Positions 10,116 through 18,413 of a DNA stretch of 54,488 nucleotides are shown one piece after another. Below the pieces are notes generated by a model. That model did no database searches and was not told the origin of the DNA. It saw nothing but the letters and a program-made list of their open reading frames with translations. Within the stretch, counting starts at the first letter, position 1. Each line of letters begins with the position of its first letter. Source of the DNA: Psychromicrobium xiongbiense (GTDB lineage: Bacteria > Actinomycetota > Actinomycetes > Actinomycetales > Micrococcaceae); contig NZ_JASSZH010000040.1 of the NCBI RefSeq assembly GCF_030271165.1, positions 1 through 54,488 of the forward strand, read 5' to 3'. Made by a program: the position numbers and the translations under genes.

Positions 10116-10913
10116 ATGACCTTTCTGAAGAAGCCCGGGCTCATCCTGTCCGCGCTCATCGTGCTCCTGGCGCTGCTGGCTGTGGCGCTGCCTGCGCTGC
10201 TGAGTCCGCAGGATCCCTTTGCCAGCATCGCCCGGGAAAAGCTGCTGCCACCGAGCCCGCAGCACTGGTTCGGTACCGATCATCTGGGACGTGACCTCTA
10301 CGCCCGGGTCATCTACGGGGCACGGCTCTCGCTTGCTGCCGCGGCGGTCGCCGTCGTGATCGGCGTGCTGGTCGGGGCGCTCGTGGGTGCAGTCTCCGGG
10401 GCGATCGGTGGCGCACTCGACTTTGTGCTGATGCGCATTGTGGACGTGCTGGTGGCGGTGCCCGGCATCCTGCTGGCGCTCATCGTGGTCGCCTCGCTAG
10501 GCTTCGGCCCCTGGTCGATGGCGCTGGGTGTGGGCCTTGGTGCGGCGGGTTCCTTTGCGCGCGTGATGCGGGCGCAGGTGCTCAAGGTCCGCCAGGAGGA
10601 GTATGTGGAGGCGGCTACCGTGATGGGTATTCGCCGGCCGGTGGTGCTGCTGCAGCATGTGCTGCCCAATGCGGCCCGCCCGGTGATTTCGATGGCGGCG
10701 CTGGAGTTGGGGACGGCGATTCTGTCCGTCTCCGCGCTGAGCTTCCTGGGATTTGGTGCCCAGCCGCCAGAGCCCGAATGGGGTTCGCTGGTGGCAGCTG
10801 GACGTGATTATGTGGCCACCTCGCTCTGGTTGAGCCTGTTGCCCGGCGTGTGTGTGGTGATCGTGGTGCTGGCGGTCAATAGGCTGGCCCGGCAATTGGG
10901 AGCAGACCGATGA
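10116..10913 (+). CDS. ABC importer permease, DppC/OppC type
   Basis: The 265-residue partner permease has the DppC N-terminus with HWFGTDHLGRDLYARVIYGAR, several helices, and the EAA loop AATVMGIRRPVVLLQHVLPNA before the last helices. GGAGG lies within the end of the preceding gene, and its own 3' end overlaps the ATPase gene by 4 bases. It forms the translocation pore with the DppB-type subunit. Confidence 0.93.
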   Translation: MTFLKKPGLILSALIVLLALLAVALPALLSPQDPFASIAREKLLPPSPQHWFGTDHLGRDLYARVIYGARLSLAAAAVAVVIGVLVGALVGAVSGAIGGALDFVLMRIVDVLVAVPGILLALIVVASLGFGPWSMALGVGLGAAGSFARVMRAQVLKVRQEEYVEAATVMGIRRPVVLLQHVLPNAARPVISMAALELGTAILSVSALSFLGFGAQPPEPEWGSLVAAGRDYVATSLWLSLLPGVCVVIVVLAVNRLARQLGADR

Positions 10914-12580
10914 ATTCTTTGGATAGTATTTCTGGGCGCGTCCTGAAAGTGCGTGGGCTCACCGTGGATTACCACAGTGGCGGCAAGGTCTTCCACGCCG
11001 TCCGGGGGATCGACTTTGAGGTCCCCTCCGGCGAAGTGGTGGCGCTGGTGGGCGAATCGGGCTCCGGCAAGAGCACGGTGTCCGCCTCGCTGATCCGCAG
11101 GCTGCCGGTGGGCGGCAAGCAGGTCTCCGGGGAGATTCTGTTCAGGGATCTGAACCTGAGCACTGCCAAAGAGCGGGTGCTCCGGCAGGTCCGCGGCGGC
11201 AGGATCGGCTTTGTCCCGCAGGATCCGTCCAATTCGCTCAACCCGCTGATGAAGGTCGGGGAGCAGATCGCGGAGGCATTGCGTCTGCACCGCGGACTCG
11301 ACAAACAGGCGGCTGCGGAACGGGCCGTGCAGATCCTGGATGAGGTGGGTATTGCGCAGCCGGCGGCTCGCGCCATGCAGTACCCGCATGAACTTTCTGG
11401 GGGCATGCGGCAGCGCGTGCTGATCGGCATCGCCTGGTCCTGCGAACCGGAACTCGTCATTGCGGACGAGCCGACCAGCGCCCTCGATGTGACGGTGCAG
11501 CGCCAGGTGCTGGACCGGATGGAGCGGCTGGCTGCGGAGCACAATACTGCGGTGCTGCTGGTGACTCACGATCTGGCGGTCGCGGCGGACCGGGCCAGCC
11601 GGGTGCTGGTGATGCACCAGGGGAAGATTGTGGAATCCGGTACCTCGGCTGAGGTGCTGAGTAACCCGCAGCACGAGTACACGCGGCGGTTGGTGGCTGC
11701 TGCGCCGGGACTCAACAGCGGGCGGATCACGGCTTCTGTTGCTTGTTCTTCTGCTGATTCTGTTGCGGCTGCTGCCGGGGCTTCTGTCGGGGCGGCATCG
11801 AGCATTCTCCGGGTGGAAAACCTGTCCAAGACTTACACGCTGGCCGGCGGTGTGGCGCTGCGGGCGGTCGATGACGTCAGTTTTGATCTGCTGCGCGGCC
11901 AGACCCTGTCGATTGTGGGGGAGTCCGGCTCGGGCAAGACGACGACGGCGCGGATTGCGGCGCGGATTATCGGCGCGGATTCCGGGCGGGTCTTTTTTGA
12001 CGGCCAGGATGTGACGGCCGCGAAGGGCGAGCAGCTGCGCCAGCTGCGACGCCGCGTGCAGGTGGTGTATCAGAATCCTTTCGGGTCCCTGGACCCACTG
12101 ATGTCGCTGGGGCGGATCATTGCCGAGCCGTTGCGCGCCTTTGGGGTGGGGAACCGGGCGTCTCAACGTCAGGCCGCTGCGCAGTTGCTGGATAAGGTGC
12201 AGTTGCCGGCGGACTTTGTAAGCCGCCGTCCGGCGCAGCTTTCCGGTGGGCAGCGGCAGCGTGTGGCGATTGCCCGGGCCTTGGCGCTGACCCCGGACCT
12301 GATTCTGCTGGACGAGCCGGTGTCCGCCCTGGATGTTTCGGTCCAGGAGCAGATTCTGCAGTTGCTGGTGGATCTGCAGGCCGAGTTTGGCCTGAGTTAC
12401 CTGTTTATCAGCCACGATCTGGGTGCGGTGCGCCAGATTTCTGATCAGGTGGTGGTCATGCAGACCGGCCGCGTGGTGGAGGCGGGCCAGGCGGAGGAGT
12501 TGCTGTCCGCGCCGCGCGAGGAGTACACCCGGGAGTTGCTGCGCGCCGTGCCGGGCGCGGTGGCCAGCACGGGGTTGTAG
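10910..12580 (+). CDS. Fused double ABC ATPase (DppD-DppF type)
   Basis: The 556-residue protein holds two complete ATPase domains in one chain. Domain 1 (residues about 10-265) has GESGSGKST, LSGGMRQR and the Walker B VIADEPTSALD. Domain 2 (about 300-545) has GESGSGKTT, LSGGQRQR and LILLDEPVSALD. An Ala/Ser-rich linker (about 265-300) joins them. It energises the importer encoded upstream. Such fusions are common in actinobacterial peptide/opine-type systems. The ATGA overlap with the permease stop indicates coupling, and a large hairpin follows the gene. Confidence 0.95.
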   Translation: MNSLDSISGRVLKVRGLTVDYHSGGKVFHAVRGIDFEVPSGEVVALVGESGSGKSTVSASLIRRLPVGGKQVSGEILFRDLNLSTAKERVLRQVRGGRIGFVPQDPSNSLNPLMKVGEQIAEALRLHRGLDKQAAAERAVQILDEVGIAQPAARAMQYPHELSGGMRQRVLIGIAWSCEPELVIADEPTSALDVTVQRQVLDRMERLAAEHNTAVLLVTHDLAVAADRASRVLVMHQGKIVESGTSAEVLSNPQHEYTRRLVAAAPGLNSGRITASVACSSADSVAAAAGASVGAASSILRVENLSKTYTLAGGVALRAVDDVSFDLLRGQTLSIVGESGSGKTTTARIAARIIGADSGRVFFDGQDVTAAKGEQLRQLRRRVQVVYQNPFGSLDPLMSLGRIIAEPLRAFGVGNRASQRQAAAQLLDKVQLPADFVSRRPAQLSGGQRQRVAIARALALTPDLILLDEPVSALDVSVQEQILQLLVDLQAEFGLSYLFISHDLGAVRQISDQVVVMQTGRVVEAGQAEELLSAPREEYTRELLRAVPGAVASTGL

Positions 12581-12584
12581 ACGG

Positions 12585-12633
12585 GGCTTCCTCCGGGGGC
12601 CTCTGAACGTTCAGGGCGTCCCGGAGGAAGGCC
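12585..12633. terminator. Bidirectional terminator hairpin
   Basis: The outer stem TTCCTCCGGG/CCCGGAGGAA (12588-12597 with 12620-12629) encloses the palindrome CTGAACGTTCAG (12603-12614). It lies between the ends of the convergent ATPase gene and the small CxxC gene, so it can serve both. Confidence 0.8.
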
Positions 12634-12639
12634 TTGCGG

Positions 12640-12795
12640 TTATTCCTCGCCGTCCACTCGCCGGGTCCAGCGGCGCTTACGGCCAATTGCTTTATTGACA
12701 GCCCAAGGAGACTTACGGGCTTTGCCCTGCCCCTTCCACTGATGAGGCTTACAGAGCGCGCATCCCTTGATGCGCCGGTGCGGTGAATGAGCCAT
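12640..12795 (-). CDS. Small basic CxxC protein
   Basis: This is a 51-residue ORF on the reverse strand, too short for most ORF lists. It starts ATG at 12795, with GGAAAGGA about 8 bases upstream, and ends TAA at 12640. The product is rich in Lys/Arg with a CALCKPH segment (residues 12-18), like half of a zinc ribbon, and several Trp. Very small basic CxxC proteins of this type occur in actinobacterial genomes without known function; nucleic-acid or ribosome association is only a guess. It ends at a terminator shared with the convergent transporter operon, and its 5' side faces the defence island. Confidence 0.7.
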   Translation of the reverse strand: MAHSPHRRIKGCALCKPHQWKGQGKARKSPWAVNKAIGRKRRWTRRVDGEE

Positions 12796-13445
12796 AGCGG
12801 CTTCCTTTCCGGAACAACTCCCGCCCGGATGGGCAGGATAGCTCTGGAGGACGCGGCTTCATACGTGGATCTTAGCGGTGTCTTGCCTAGAAGACCGGTC
12901 ACCGCGACTGCCTATGTGCGGCGTTCCGCGCAGGGCTGTCCGGTGACTATGTGGACCATGGCATCCGTCTGACGTTGATGGACCTTGAGCTTGAGTTCTA
13001 GGACGCCGCCTTTCGGCAATCTTTCGGCAAACGGTGGGTCCTGCTGTTGGTCTTATGAAAGCGCAAAGGTGGCTGACCTGCGGAAACACGGCTCGAGGCA
13101 GGGCTCTTTCTTTCATGTTGCGACATTTCATTCGGCACGTTCCCATGATCGCGTGGTTCGCGAGCCGCGGTTCTGGATCCGCCACTCGCGTTTCATCGTG
13201 GTTAGGAGGTTCGAGATTTTCACACGCTTCTGGTCGTCCGGTAACGCTCTGCTTCAGAGCCGAGGCAACTGGGCATCGATGTCTTTGCCCGAGGCAGAGC
13301 AGGAATGGGTGCACCCCTCTGCACCGGATTAAGCGCCAGCACGTACCCAGCTTTGTCGGTCGGCCGCCGTCGCGAGAGTGGCGTGGCGGCTTCCGCGGAG
13401 ATCTTCGCGTGGCTGGACACCTACTTATCTGAGTGCAAGGATGGA
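12796..13445. other. Island-flanking region, no convincing gene
   Basis: About 650 bases separate the small CxxC gene from the hairpins ahead of the BREX operon. Open frames exist (for example 13034-13432 and 12859-13314 on opposite strands), but they overlap each other, have atypical composition, resemble nothing I know, and lack good ribosome-binding sites. A short direct repeat CTTTCGGCAA occurs at 13010-13019 and 13021-13030. The region probably contains the left edge of the island and degraded DNA. Confidence 0.5.
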
Positions 13446-13479
13446 CACGCAGCGACGTATGTACATACGTCGCTGCGTG
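13446..13479. repeat. Perfect 34-bp palindrome
   Basis: Arms CACGCAGCGACGTATGT and its exact complement meet with no loop. It could be a dimeric regulator site or a cruciform/hairpin in the leader RNA. It sits about 60 bases upstream of the leader ORF of the BREX operon. Confidence 0.85.
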
Positions 13480-13509
13480 CGAGCTTGATCACGTGATGAT
13501 CGAGCTCGC
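13479..13509. repeat. Second hairpin, 13-bp stem
   Basis: Arms GCGAGCTTGATCA and TGATCGAGCTCGC pair with a single G-T wobble around a 5-base loop. It directly abuts the 34-bp palindrome. It has no T tract, so it need not be a terminator. Confidence 0.8.
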
Positions 13510-13537
13510 TTCTTGTCTGCACTGAGTGGGAGAACGC

Positions 13538-13642
13538 ATGTCTGACGCCGCACTGGTTCCCATCGGGACGACGTGTGCTCAGCCTGACGGTGCGGTCGAT
13601 GCCAGCCAGAGTTCGGTGCCCGGCAACTTGGAGCAGTTGTGA
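13538..13642 (+). CDS. 34-residue leader ORF coupled to brxA
   Basis: This ORF runs from ATG 13538 to TGA 13640-13642 and has GGGAG 5 bases upstream. Its stop codon overlaps the ATG of brxA at 13642 (TGATG), so ribosomes finishing it could restart on brxA. The peptide is hydrophilic, resembles no known family, and has no membrane segment or amino-acid run of the attenuator type. It may be a leader peptide or a small real protein. It is predicted from spacing alone. Confidence 0.5.
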   Translation: MSDAALVPIGTTCAQPDGAVDASQSSVPGNLEQL

Positions 13643-14277
13643 TGGTGGCTGACCACCCACGATCTCGTTATGCTTTGTCGTTCACCAGCGGTGGCCTCTT
13701 GGCCCGTGAGGGTGAAGCAGTCGCAGAAATCTATCTAGCTACCCGCGACTGGAGCGTGACCCGTGCTCGCGTCATGGAGACGAATGTTCTCCAAGCCCGT
13801 ACCGTCTCATCGAGCGAACGCCTCGGGCGTGAGACGATCCAACGGATCTCCGTACTCAGCGATAAAGAACTGGAATTGCTCACCGAGGCAAGCTATACCG
13901 AACAACGTCACCTGATGTGGGCCGCGGCCTGTCGCCGATATGACATCATCGGTGATTTCGCAGAAGAAGTTCTTCGCGAGCGCTTCCTATTGATGACCCC
14001 CACGCTGAGCATTGATGACGTCGAACGCTTTCTGACTGGAAAAAGTCTGTGGCATCCCGAACTTGATGAAGTGAAACCCTCAACCCGACAGAAGCTCCGA
14101 AGGGCGTTGTTCCAGATGCTCCGGGAAGCGGGACTCCGGACCTCGAATGGAGACATCCTTCCCGTGGCGCTCTCCACCCCTGTTGCCGAGCTGTTAAGGC
14201 GTAGGACTCCGAGTGACCTACGGTTCTTCCCAACGACGGCTCAAACGACGCCGTCAAATTTCAAGGTGCAGCAATGA
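13642..14277 (+). CDS. brxA: BREX protein BrxA (DUF1819)
   Basis: The roughly 211-residue protein is a BrxA/DUF1819 member. The N-terminus carries the family pattern SFTSGGLLAREGEAVAEIYL, then ERLGRETIQRISVL, YTEQRHLMWAAACRRYDIIGDFAEEVLRERF, and a C-terminal SLWHPELDEVKPSTRQKLRRAL. BrxA proteins are small DNA-binding helical proteins, the first gene of type 1 BREX operons. The ATG at 13642 is chosen because the leader ORF stop overlaps it; GTG 13639 and GTG 13645 are alternatives. Its stop overlaps brxB (ATGA). Confidence 0.92.
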   Translation: MVADHPRSRYALSFTSGGLLAREGEAVAEIYLATRDWSVTRARVMETNVLQARTVSSSERLGRETIQRISVLSDKELELLTEASYTEQRHLMWAAACRRYDIIGDFAEEVLRERFLLMTPTLSIDDVERFLTGKSLWHPELDEVKPSTRQKLRRALFQMLREAGLRTSNGDILPVALSTPVAELLRRRTPSDLRFFPTTAQTTPSNFKVQQ

Positions 14278-14882
14278 GATCAGGCCAACGAACCCTCGTC
14301 AGCGATGAGAAGCATCTCTATGAGGTGCTGCGAAGCGACAGATTCCTGAAGATGGAGGGTCTGTCCAAGGAGGTACCGTTCTTCATCTACCACTTCCCTC
14401 CGGATCAAGCGCTCGGCGTCGAAGATCTACGAGCCCGTGTGCGGACCAGGCTCCAAAGCGACGACGGCCTCAGCGTAGTGGAGATCAACCTCTATGATCT
14501 CGCGATCCAACTGCTCAAAGAACGCGGTGTCTGGGAACGTGTCCTTGATATAGAGCCGACCAGGGACAAATTGGAGTTTCGTGATGTGCTGCAGGACATG
14601 CTTGACCCGCACGATCACCTCGCCCCTGCTATTCGGGCGGCCCTCCATGCTCAGCCCAGCGATATGGTCTTCCTCACCGGCTCCGGCGAGGTGTTCCCCT
14701 TCATCCGCACCCATACTGTGCTAGAGAACCTGCAAAGCGTAGTGCTCGGGCGCCCGATGCTTACCTGGTTCCCCGGCACCTTTGAGTTCACACCGGCCGC
14801 CGGTCACCAGCTTCGCGCGCTGAACCTCAGCATCAGGGATAGCTACTACCGGGCCAAAGACATTATGGAGCAAGAAGCATGA
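14274..14882 (+). CDS. brxB: BREX protein BrxB (DUF1788)
   Basis: The 202-residue DUF1788 protein is recognised by PFFIYHFPPDQALGVEDLRARVRTRL, VVEINLYDLAIQLLKERGVWE, a helical middle, and the C-terminal block DMVFLTGSGEVFPFIRTHTVLENL with MLTWFPGTF. BrxB is an essential BREX component of unknown biochemistry. It overlaps brxA and brxC by 4 bases each (ATGA), so the three are translated as a coupled set. Confidence 0.93.
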   Translation: MRSGQRTLVSDEKHLYEVLRSDRFLKMEGLSKEVPFFIYHFPPDQALGVEDLRARVRTRLQSDDGLSVVEINLYDLAIQLLKERGVWERVLDIEPTRDKLEFRDVLQDMLDPHDHLAPAIRAALHAQPSDMVFLTGSGEVFPFIRTHTVLENLQSVVLGRPMLTWFPGTFEFTPAAGHQLRALNLSIRDSYYRAKDIMEQEA

Positions 14883-17800
14883 GTACTATCAACGAGATTT
14901 TCGCCAAGCCGATCGACCGGTCGATCGAGGGTGTCATCAAAGCTGATGACAACTCCCAGCTTGCCACAGAGGTCGAAGAGTACGTCCTTACCAACGAGGC
15001 AGCCAAAGGCCTGGAGCATGTCCTGGAGGCTTACACCAACCACACCACCGCCAACGGTGTCTGGATCTCGGGTTTTTTCGGTTCCGGTAAGTCGCACCTG
15101 CTGAAGATGCTTGCCCATCTGCTCGGCGATATCGAAGGGCACGACTACCCGCGCCCCCAGGTCTCTGAACAGTTCCGGGCGAAGGCTAGCGGCGCATTCC
15201 TGCCGGCCTTGATTCAGAAGGCCGACGGTATCGCGGCCAGGAGCCTGCTGTTCAATATCGATCAGAAGGCCTCGCTGATCTCGAAGGATCAGAATGACGC
15301 GCTGCTTAAGGTGTTCGTCAAGGTTTTCAATGAGTCGAGAGGCTACTTCGGCAACCAGGGCCACATCGCCCGATTCGAACGGGATCTCGATGCGCGAGGC
15401 CAGTACGCCGCGTTCAAAGATACCTACGAGCGGCTGGCAGGGATTTCCTGGTCCCAGGGGCGTGAACAATCGACGCTGGAAGCCGGAAACATCGATAAAG
15501 CCTTCGCCGAAGTCAACGGCACGGAGAGCCCGGGCATCATCCGTCAATACGGCGCCAACTATTCAGTCTCGATCGAGGACTTCGCGGAAGAAGTCGCCAC
15601 TTGGCTGCGACGTCAGCCGGAGGGCTACCGGCTGAACTTCTTTGTTGACGAGGTGGGCCAGTTCATCGGCACTAATACCCAGCTGATGCTGAACCTTCAG
15701 ACCATCGCTGAGTCCCTGGCCACCAAGTGTCAGGGGAGTGCCTGGATCTTCGTTACCTCGCAGGAGGATATGGAGAAGGTTGGCGGAGACCGCACCAAAC
15801 AGCAGGGGAACGATTTCTCTAAGATCCAGGCCCGCTTCCGGAATCACCTCAAATTGACCAGCCAAGATGTCGAAGAGGTCATCCGCAAACGCTTGCTTGC
15901 TAAGACCGCGATTGCGGCCACTGAAGTCGCGGCAATCTATGATGCTGAGCACGCGAACTTCAAGACCTTATTCGATTTCATCGAGGGGCGCCATTACCCG
16001 AGCTACCGGGACAAGAGTCACTTTGTGGGTACCTACCCGTTTGTGAGTTATCAATTCCCTCTGTTTCAGTCCGCGATTGAGGGGATCAGTGACCACAACA
16101 TCTTTGAGGGCCGGAACAGCTCAGTCGGTGAGCGCTCAATGCTCGGCGTGGTCCAGCAGGTTGCCAGCCAGGTGGCTGGCGAATCGCTGGGAACTCTGGC
16201 TTCCTTCGACCAGATGTTTGAGGGTATCCGCGCGGCGCTGAAGTCCGCCAACCAGCGGGCCATCAACGACGCTGAGAATGCGGCCCGCAATGGAAAGCTC
16301 AGCGCACTGGCCGTGAGGCTGCTCAAAGCCTTGTTTCTGGTCAAATACGTGGACACGTTCAAAGCCAGCGCACGCAATCTCACGGTCTTGGTCTACGACC
16401 GCTTCGGCACTGACCTCATCCAGCTGGGCAAAGACGTCAATGCTGCTCTGAACGCGCTGGAAGCCCAGACCTACATCCAGCGCAACGGCGACTTGTATGA
16501 CTACTTGACCAATGAAGAGCAGAAGATTGAGCAAGAGATCAAGAACGTCGATATCGACAGCGCCGATGTCGCCAAGAGGCTGAATGAATTGCTCGCCGGT
16601 TCGGTGGTCAAGACGACCAAGATAGCGTACAAAAATGGGCAGATCTTCCCGTTCGGATACAAGCTCGATGGAACCCCTTACGGTAAGCAGCATGAGTTGT
16701 CACTGCATTTCACCAGCCCCGATACGGAGTTCAGCGTCGAACAGATCAAGGCGCACAGTGCCGGGCTGGACGAGTTGCGTGTCGTTCTACCCGAGGACAC
16801 CAGCCGGACCCTGACCGACCTGCGCCTGTTGTTGAAGACAGAAAGCTATGTCAAGCGGGCCCAGAGTTCCAGTCGCACTGAGATCGAACAGAAGATCCTG
16901 GTGGCGAAGGCCACACAGAATGCAACGAGGGAGAGCCGAATCATCGAACGGCTGCGTACTGCAGTCGGTGCCTCAACGTTGATTCACAACGCGTCCGTGC
17001 TCGACGTCAATTCCTCCGATGCGCAGACCCGCGTCAGCGACGGTTTCCAGCGGGTCATCGCCGCAACCTACACGAACCTAGGCATGCTGGGTGGAAAGGC
17101 TTTTACCGAGCAGGGCCTCGGTGGGCTGGTGAACCCGGTGGAGGACGCCCTATTTGAACAGAGCGTCCTCGACGTCCCAGGCAGCGATGTCCTCGGCCAG
17201 CTGGAAATGCGCGGCAAGAACCACGAACAGGTCACCATGCGTCAGCTCATCGACCGATACACGGCGAAGCCGTTCGGCTGGGATCAGTGGGCCGTGGTGG
17301 CGGTGGTGGCCTACCTGGCCGGGCAGTCTAAGGTCGAGATCCAGCTCAATGGCAAGGTCCTGGCCCGCACCGAGATCACCGGTGCGCTCAGGAACCCGCA
17401 GAGCCATATGGCAATGGTGGTCGCGCCGCAGCGGGTATTTGACCCGAAGACCGTGAACGCGTTCCGCAAGTTTGTCGTGGCGTTCACCAACGACGGAGGC
17501 ATCACGAAGGATTCGCTTGAACTCGCCCGTGTTGGTAAAGAACACCTGGTGGTCAAGCTCACTGAGCTGAAGGCTCTGCGTTCTGCAACACCTTTTCCGT
17601 TCATCGATCAGCTTGATATGCCGATTCAGATGCTCGCTGAGTTGTGCAATCACAAGCCGGACTGGTTTATTACCGATTTCCGTGACGCCGATGACCTTCT
17701 TGACGCCAAGGATGATGTCATTGACCCGATCAAGGCCTTCTTGCACGGCAACCAGCGGGGTATCTTCGAGAACGCGCTTGCGTTCGTGCAGACCAATCAG

Positions 17801-18397
17801 TCCAACATCGCCTTCCTCCCCGCAGGGGCTAGCGATACCGTCGGGTTCGCACTGGAGGACACGCAGATCTTCCGTGGAAAGAGGACACAACAACTCGGGC
17901 AAGCTGTGCATGAGCTGGAAATGCAGTTGCAGAGTTTGCTTGAAGCGGAGCGAACGGCGGCCACAGCCAGAATCAACGACTACTGGCGGCAGGTACCGGA
18001 GGGTCAGGCCTACGCACAAGCCAGTGAGGGTGCACAGCAGTCGGTCAGACGACAGGCTGAGGATGTGCTTGATCGCGTGCAGCACGAGACTCAGATCCCG
18101 ACCATCAGGAACCTCGCCAGTCATTTTGCTGACACGGTCTACCCGGCGATGCTAGACGAGCTGGCGGCGACCAAACCTGCCTCTGTCCCGGTTTCCGCGC
18201 CGAACCAACAGCCAAGCGAAGACGAGGTGTCCGCGCCTTCGCCTGTACCGGCCAAGCAGACGATGTCAATTAAGAAACTCGCGCTTCCAGGAACCGGCTG
18301 GGTCCTGGAGACCGAGGACGATATCGACGGCTACCTCGGCAAGCTTCGCGTATTGTTGATCGCCACGATCAACGAGAACAAGCGCATCACGCTCTGA
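14879..18397 (+). CDS. brxC: BREX P-loop ATPase BrxC
   Basis: The 1172-residue protein is normal in length for BrxC. The Walker A motif GFFGSGKS lies at residues 65-72, and FFVDEVGQFI near residue 255 is the likely Walker B. A long helical and partly disordered C-terminal region ends with SIKKLALPGTGWVLETEDDIDGYL, a conserved closing segment of the family. BrxC is an ORC/Cdc6-like ATPase needed for both host methylation and phage exclusion, thought to act with PglX, BrxB and PglZ. It is followed 16 bases later by pglX. Confidence 0.96.
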   Translation: MSTINEIFAKPIDRSIEGVIKADDNSQLATEVEEYVLTNEAAKGLEHVLEAYTNHTTANGVWISGFFGSGKSHLLKMLAHLLGDIEGHDYPRPQVSEQFRAKASGAFLPALIQKADGIAARSLLFNIDQKASLISKDQNDALLKVFVKVFNESRGYFGNQGHIARFERDLDARGQYAAFKDTYERLAGISWSQGREQSTLEAGNIDKAFAEVNGTESPGIIRQYGANYSVSIEDFAEEVATWLRRQPEGYRLNFFVDEVGQFIGTNTQLMLNLQTIAESLATKCQGSAWIFVTSQEDMEKVGGDRTKQQGNDFSKIQARFRNHLKLTSQDVEEVIRKRLLAKTAIAATEVAAIYDAEHANFKTLFDFIEGRHYPSYRDKSHFVGTYPFVSYQFPLFQSAIEGISDHNIFEGRNSSVGERSMLGVVQQVASQVAGESLGTLASFDQMFEGIRAALKSANQRAINDAENAARNGKLSALAVRLLKALFLVKYVDTFKASARNLTVLVYDRFGTDLIQLGKDVNAALNALEAQTYIQRNGDLYDYLTNEEQKIEQEIKNVDIDSADVAKRLNELLAGSVVKTTKIAYKNGQIFPFGYKLDGTPYGKQHELSLHFTSPDTEFSVEQIKAHSAGLDELRVVLPEDTSRTLTDLRLLLKTESYVKRAQSSSRTEIEQKILVAKATQNATRESRIIERLRTAVGASTLIHNASVLDVNSSDAQTRVSDGFQRVIAATYTNLGMLGGKAFTEQGLGGLVNPVEDALFEQSVLDVPGSDVLGQLEMRGKNHEQVTMRQLIDRYTAKPFGWDQWAVVAVVAYLAGQSKVEIQLNGKVLARTEITGALRNPQSHMAMVVAPQRVFDPKTVNAFRKFVVAFTNDGGITKDSLELARVGKEHLVVKLTELKALRSATPFPFIDQLDMPIQMLAELCNHKPDWFITDFRDADDLLDAKDDVIDPIKAFLHGNQRGIFENALAFVQTNQSNIAFLPAGASDTVGFALEDTQIFRGKRTQQLGQAVHELEMQLQSLLEAERTAATARINDYWRQVPEGQAYAQASEGAQQSVRRQAEDVLDRVQHETQIPTIRNLASHFADTVYPAMLDELAATKPASVPVSAPNQQPSEDEVSAPSPVPAKQTMSIKKLALPGTGWVLETEDDIDGYLGKLRVLLIATINENKRITL

Positions 18398-18413
18398 GAC
18401 AGAAGAGAAAAAC

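Noticed and set aside
10808..12415. 535-codon reverse-strand ORF opposite the fused ATPase gene
   Set aside because: It overlaps clear Walker motifs on the plus strand and has a His/Arg/Gln-rich antisense composition.
12456..12902. 148-codon reverse ORF over the terminator
   Set aside because: It crosses the bidirectional terminator and overlaps, in another frame, the better-supported 51-codon CxxC gene.
13034..13432. Possible small gene or transposase remnant left of the island
   Set aside because: No recognisable motif, no ribosome-binding site, and several competing frames; kept only as a non-coding region note.
13446..13509. CRISPR-like repeat
   Set aside because: The two palindromes differ in sequence and there are no regular repeats and spacers.
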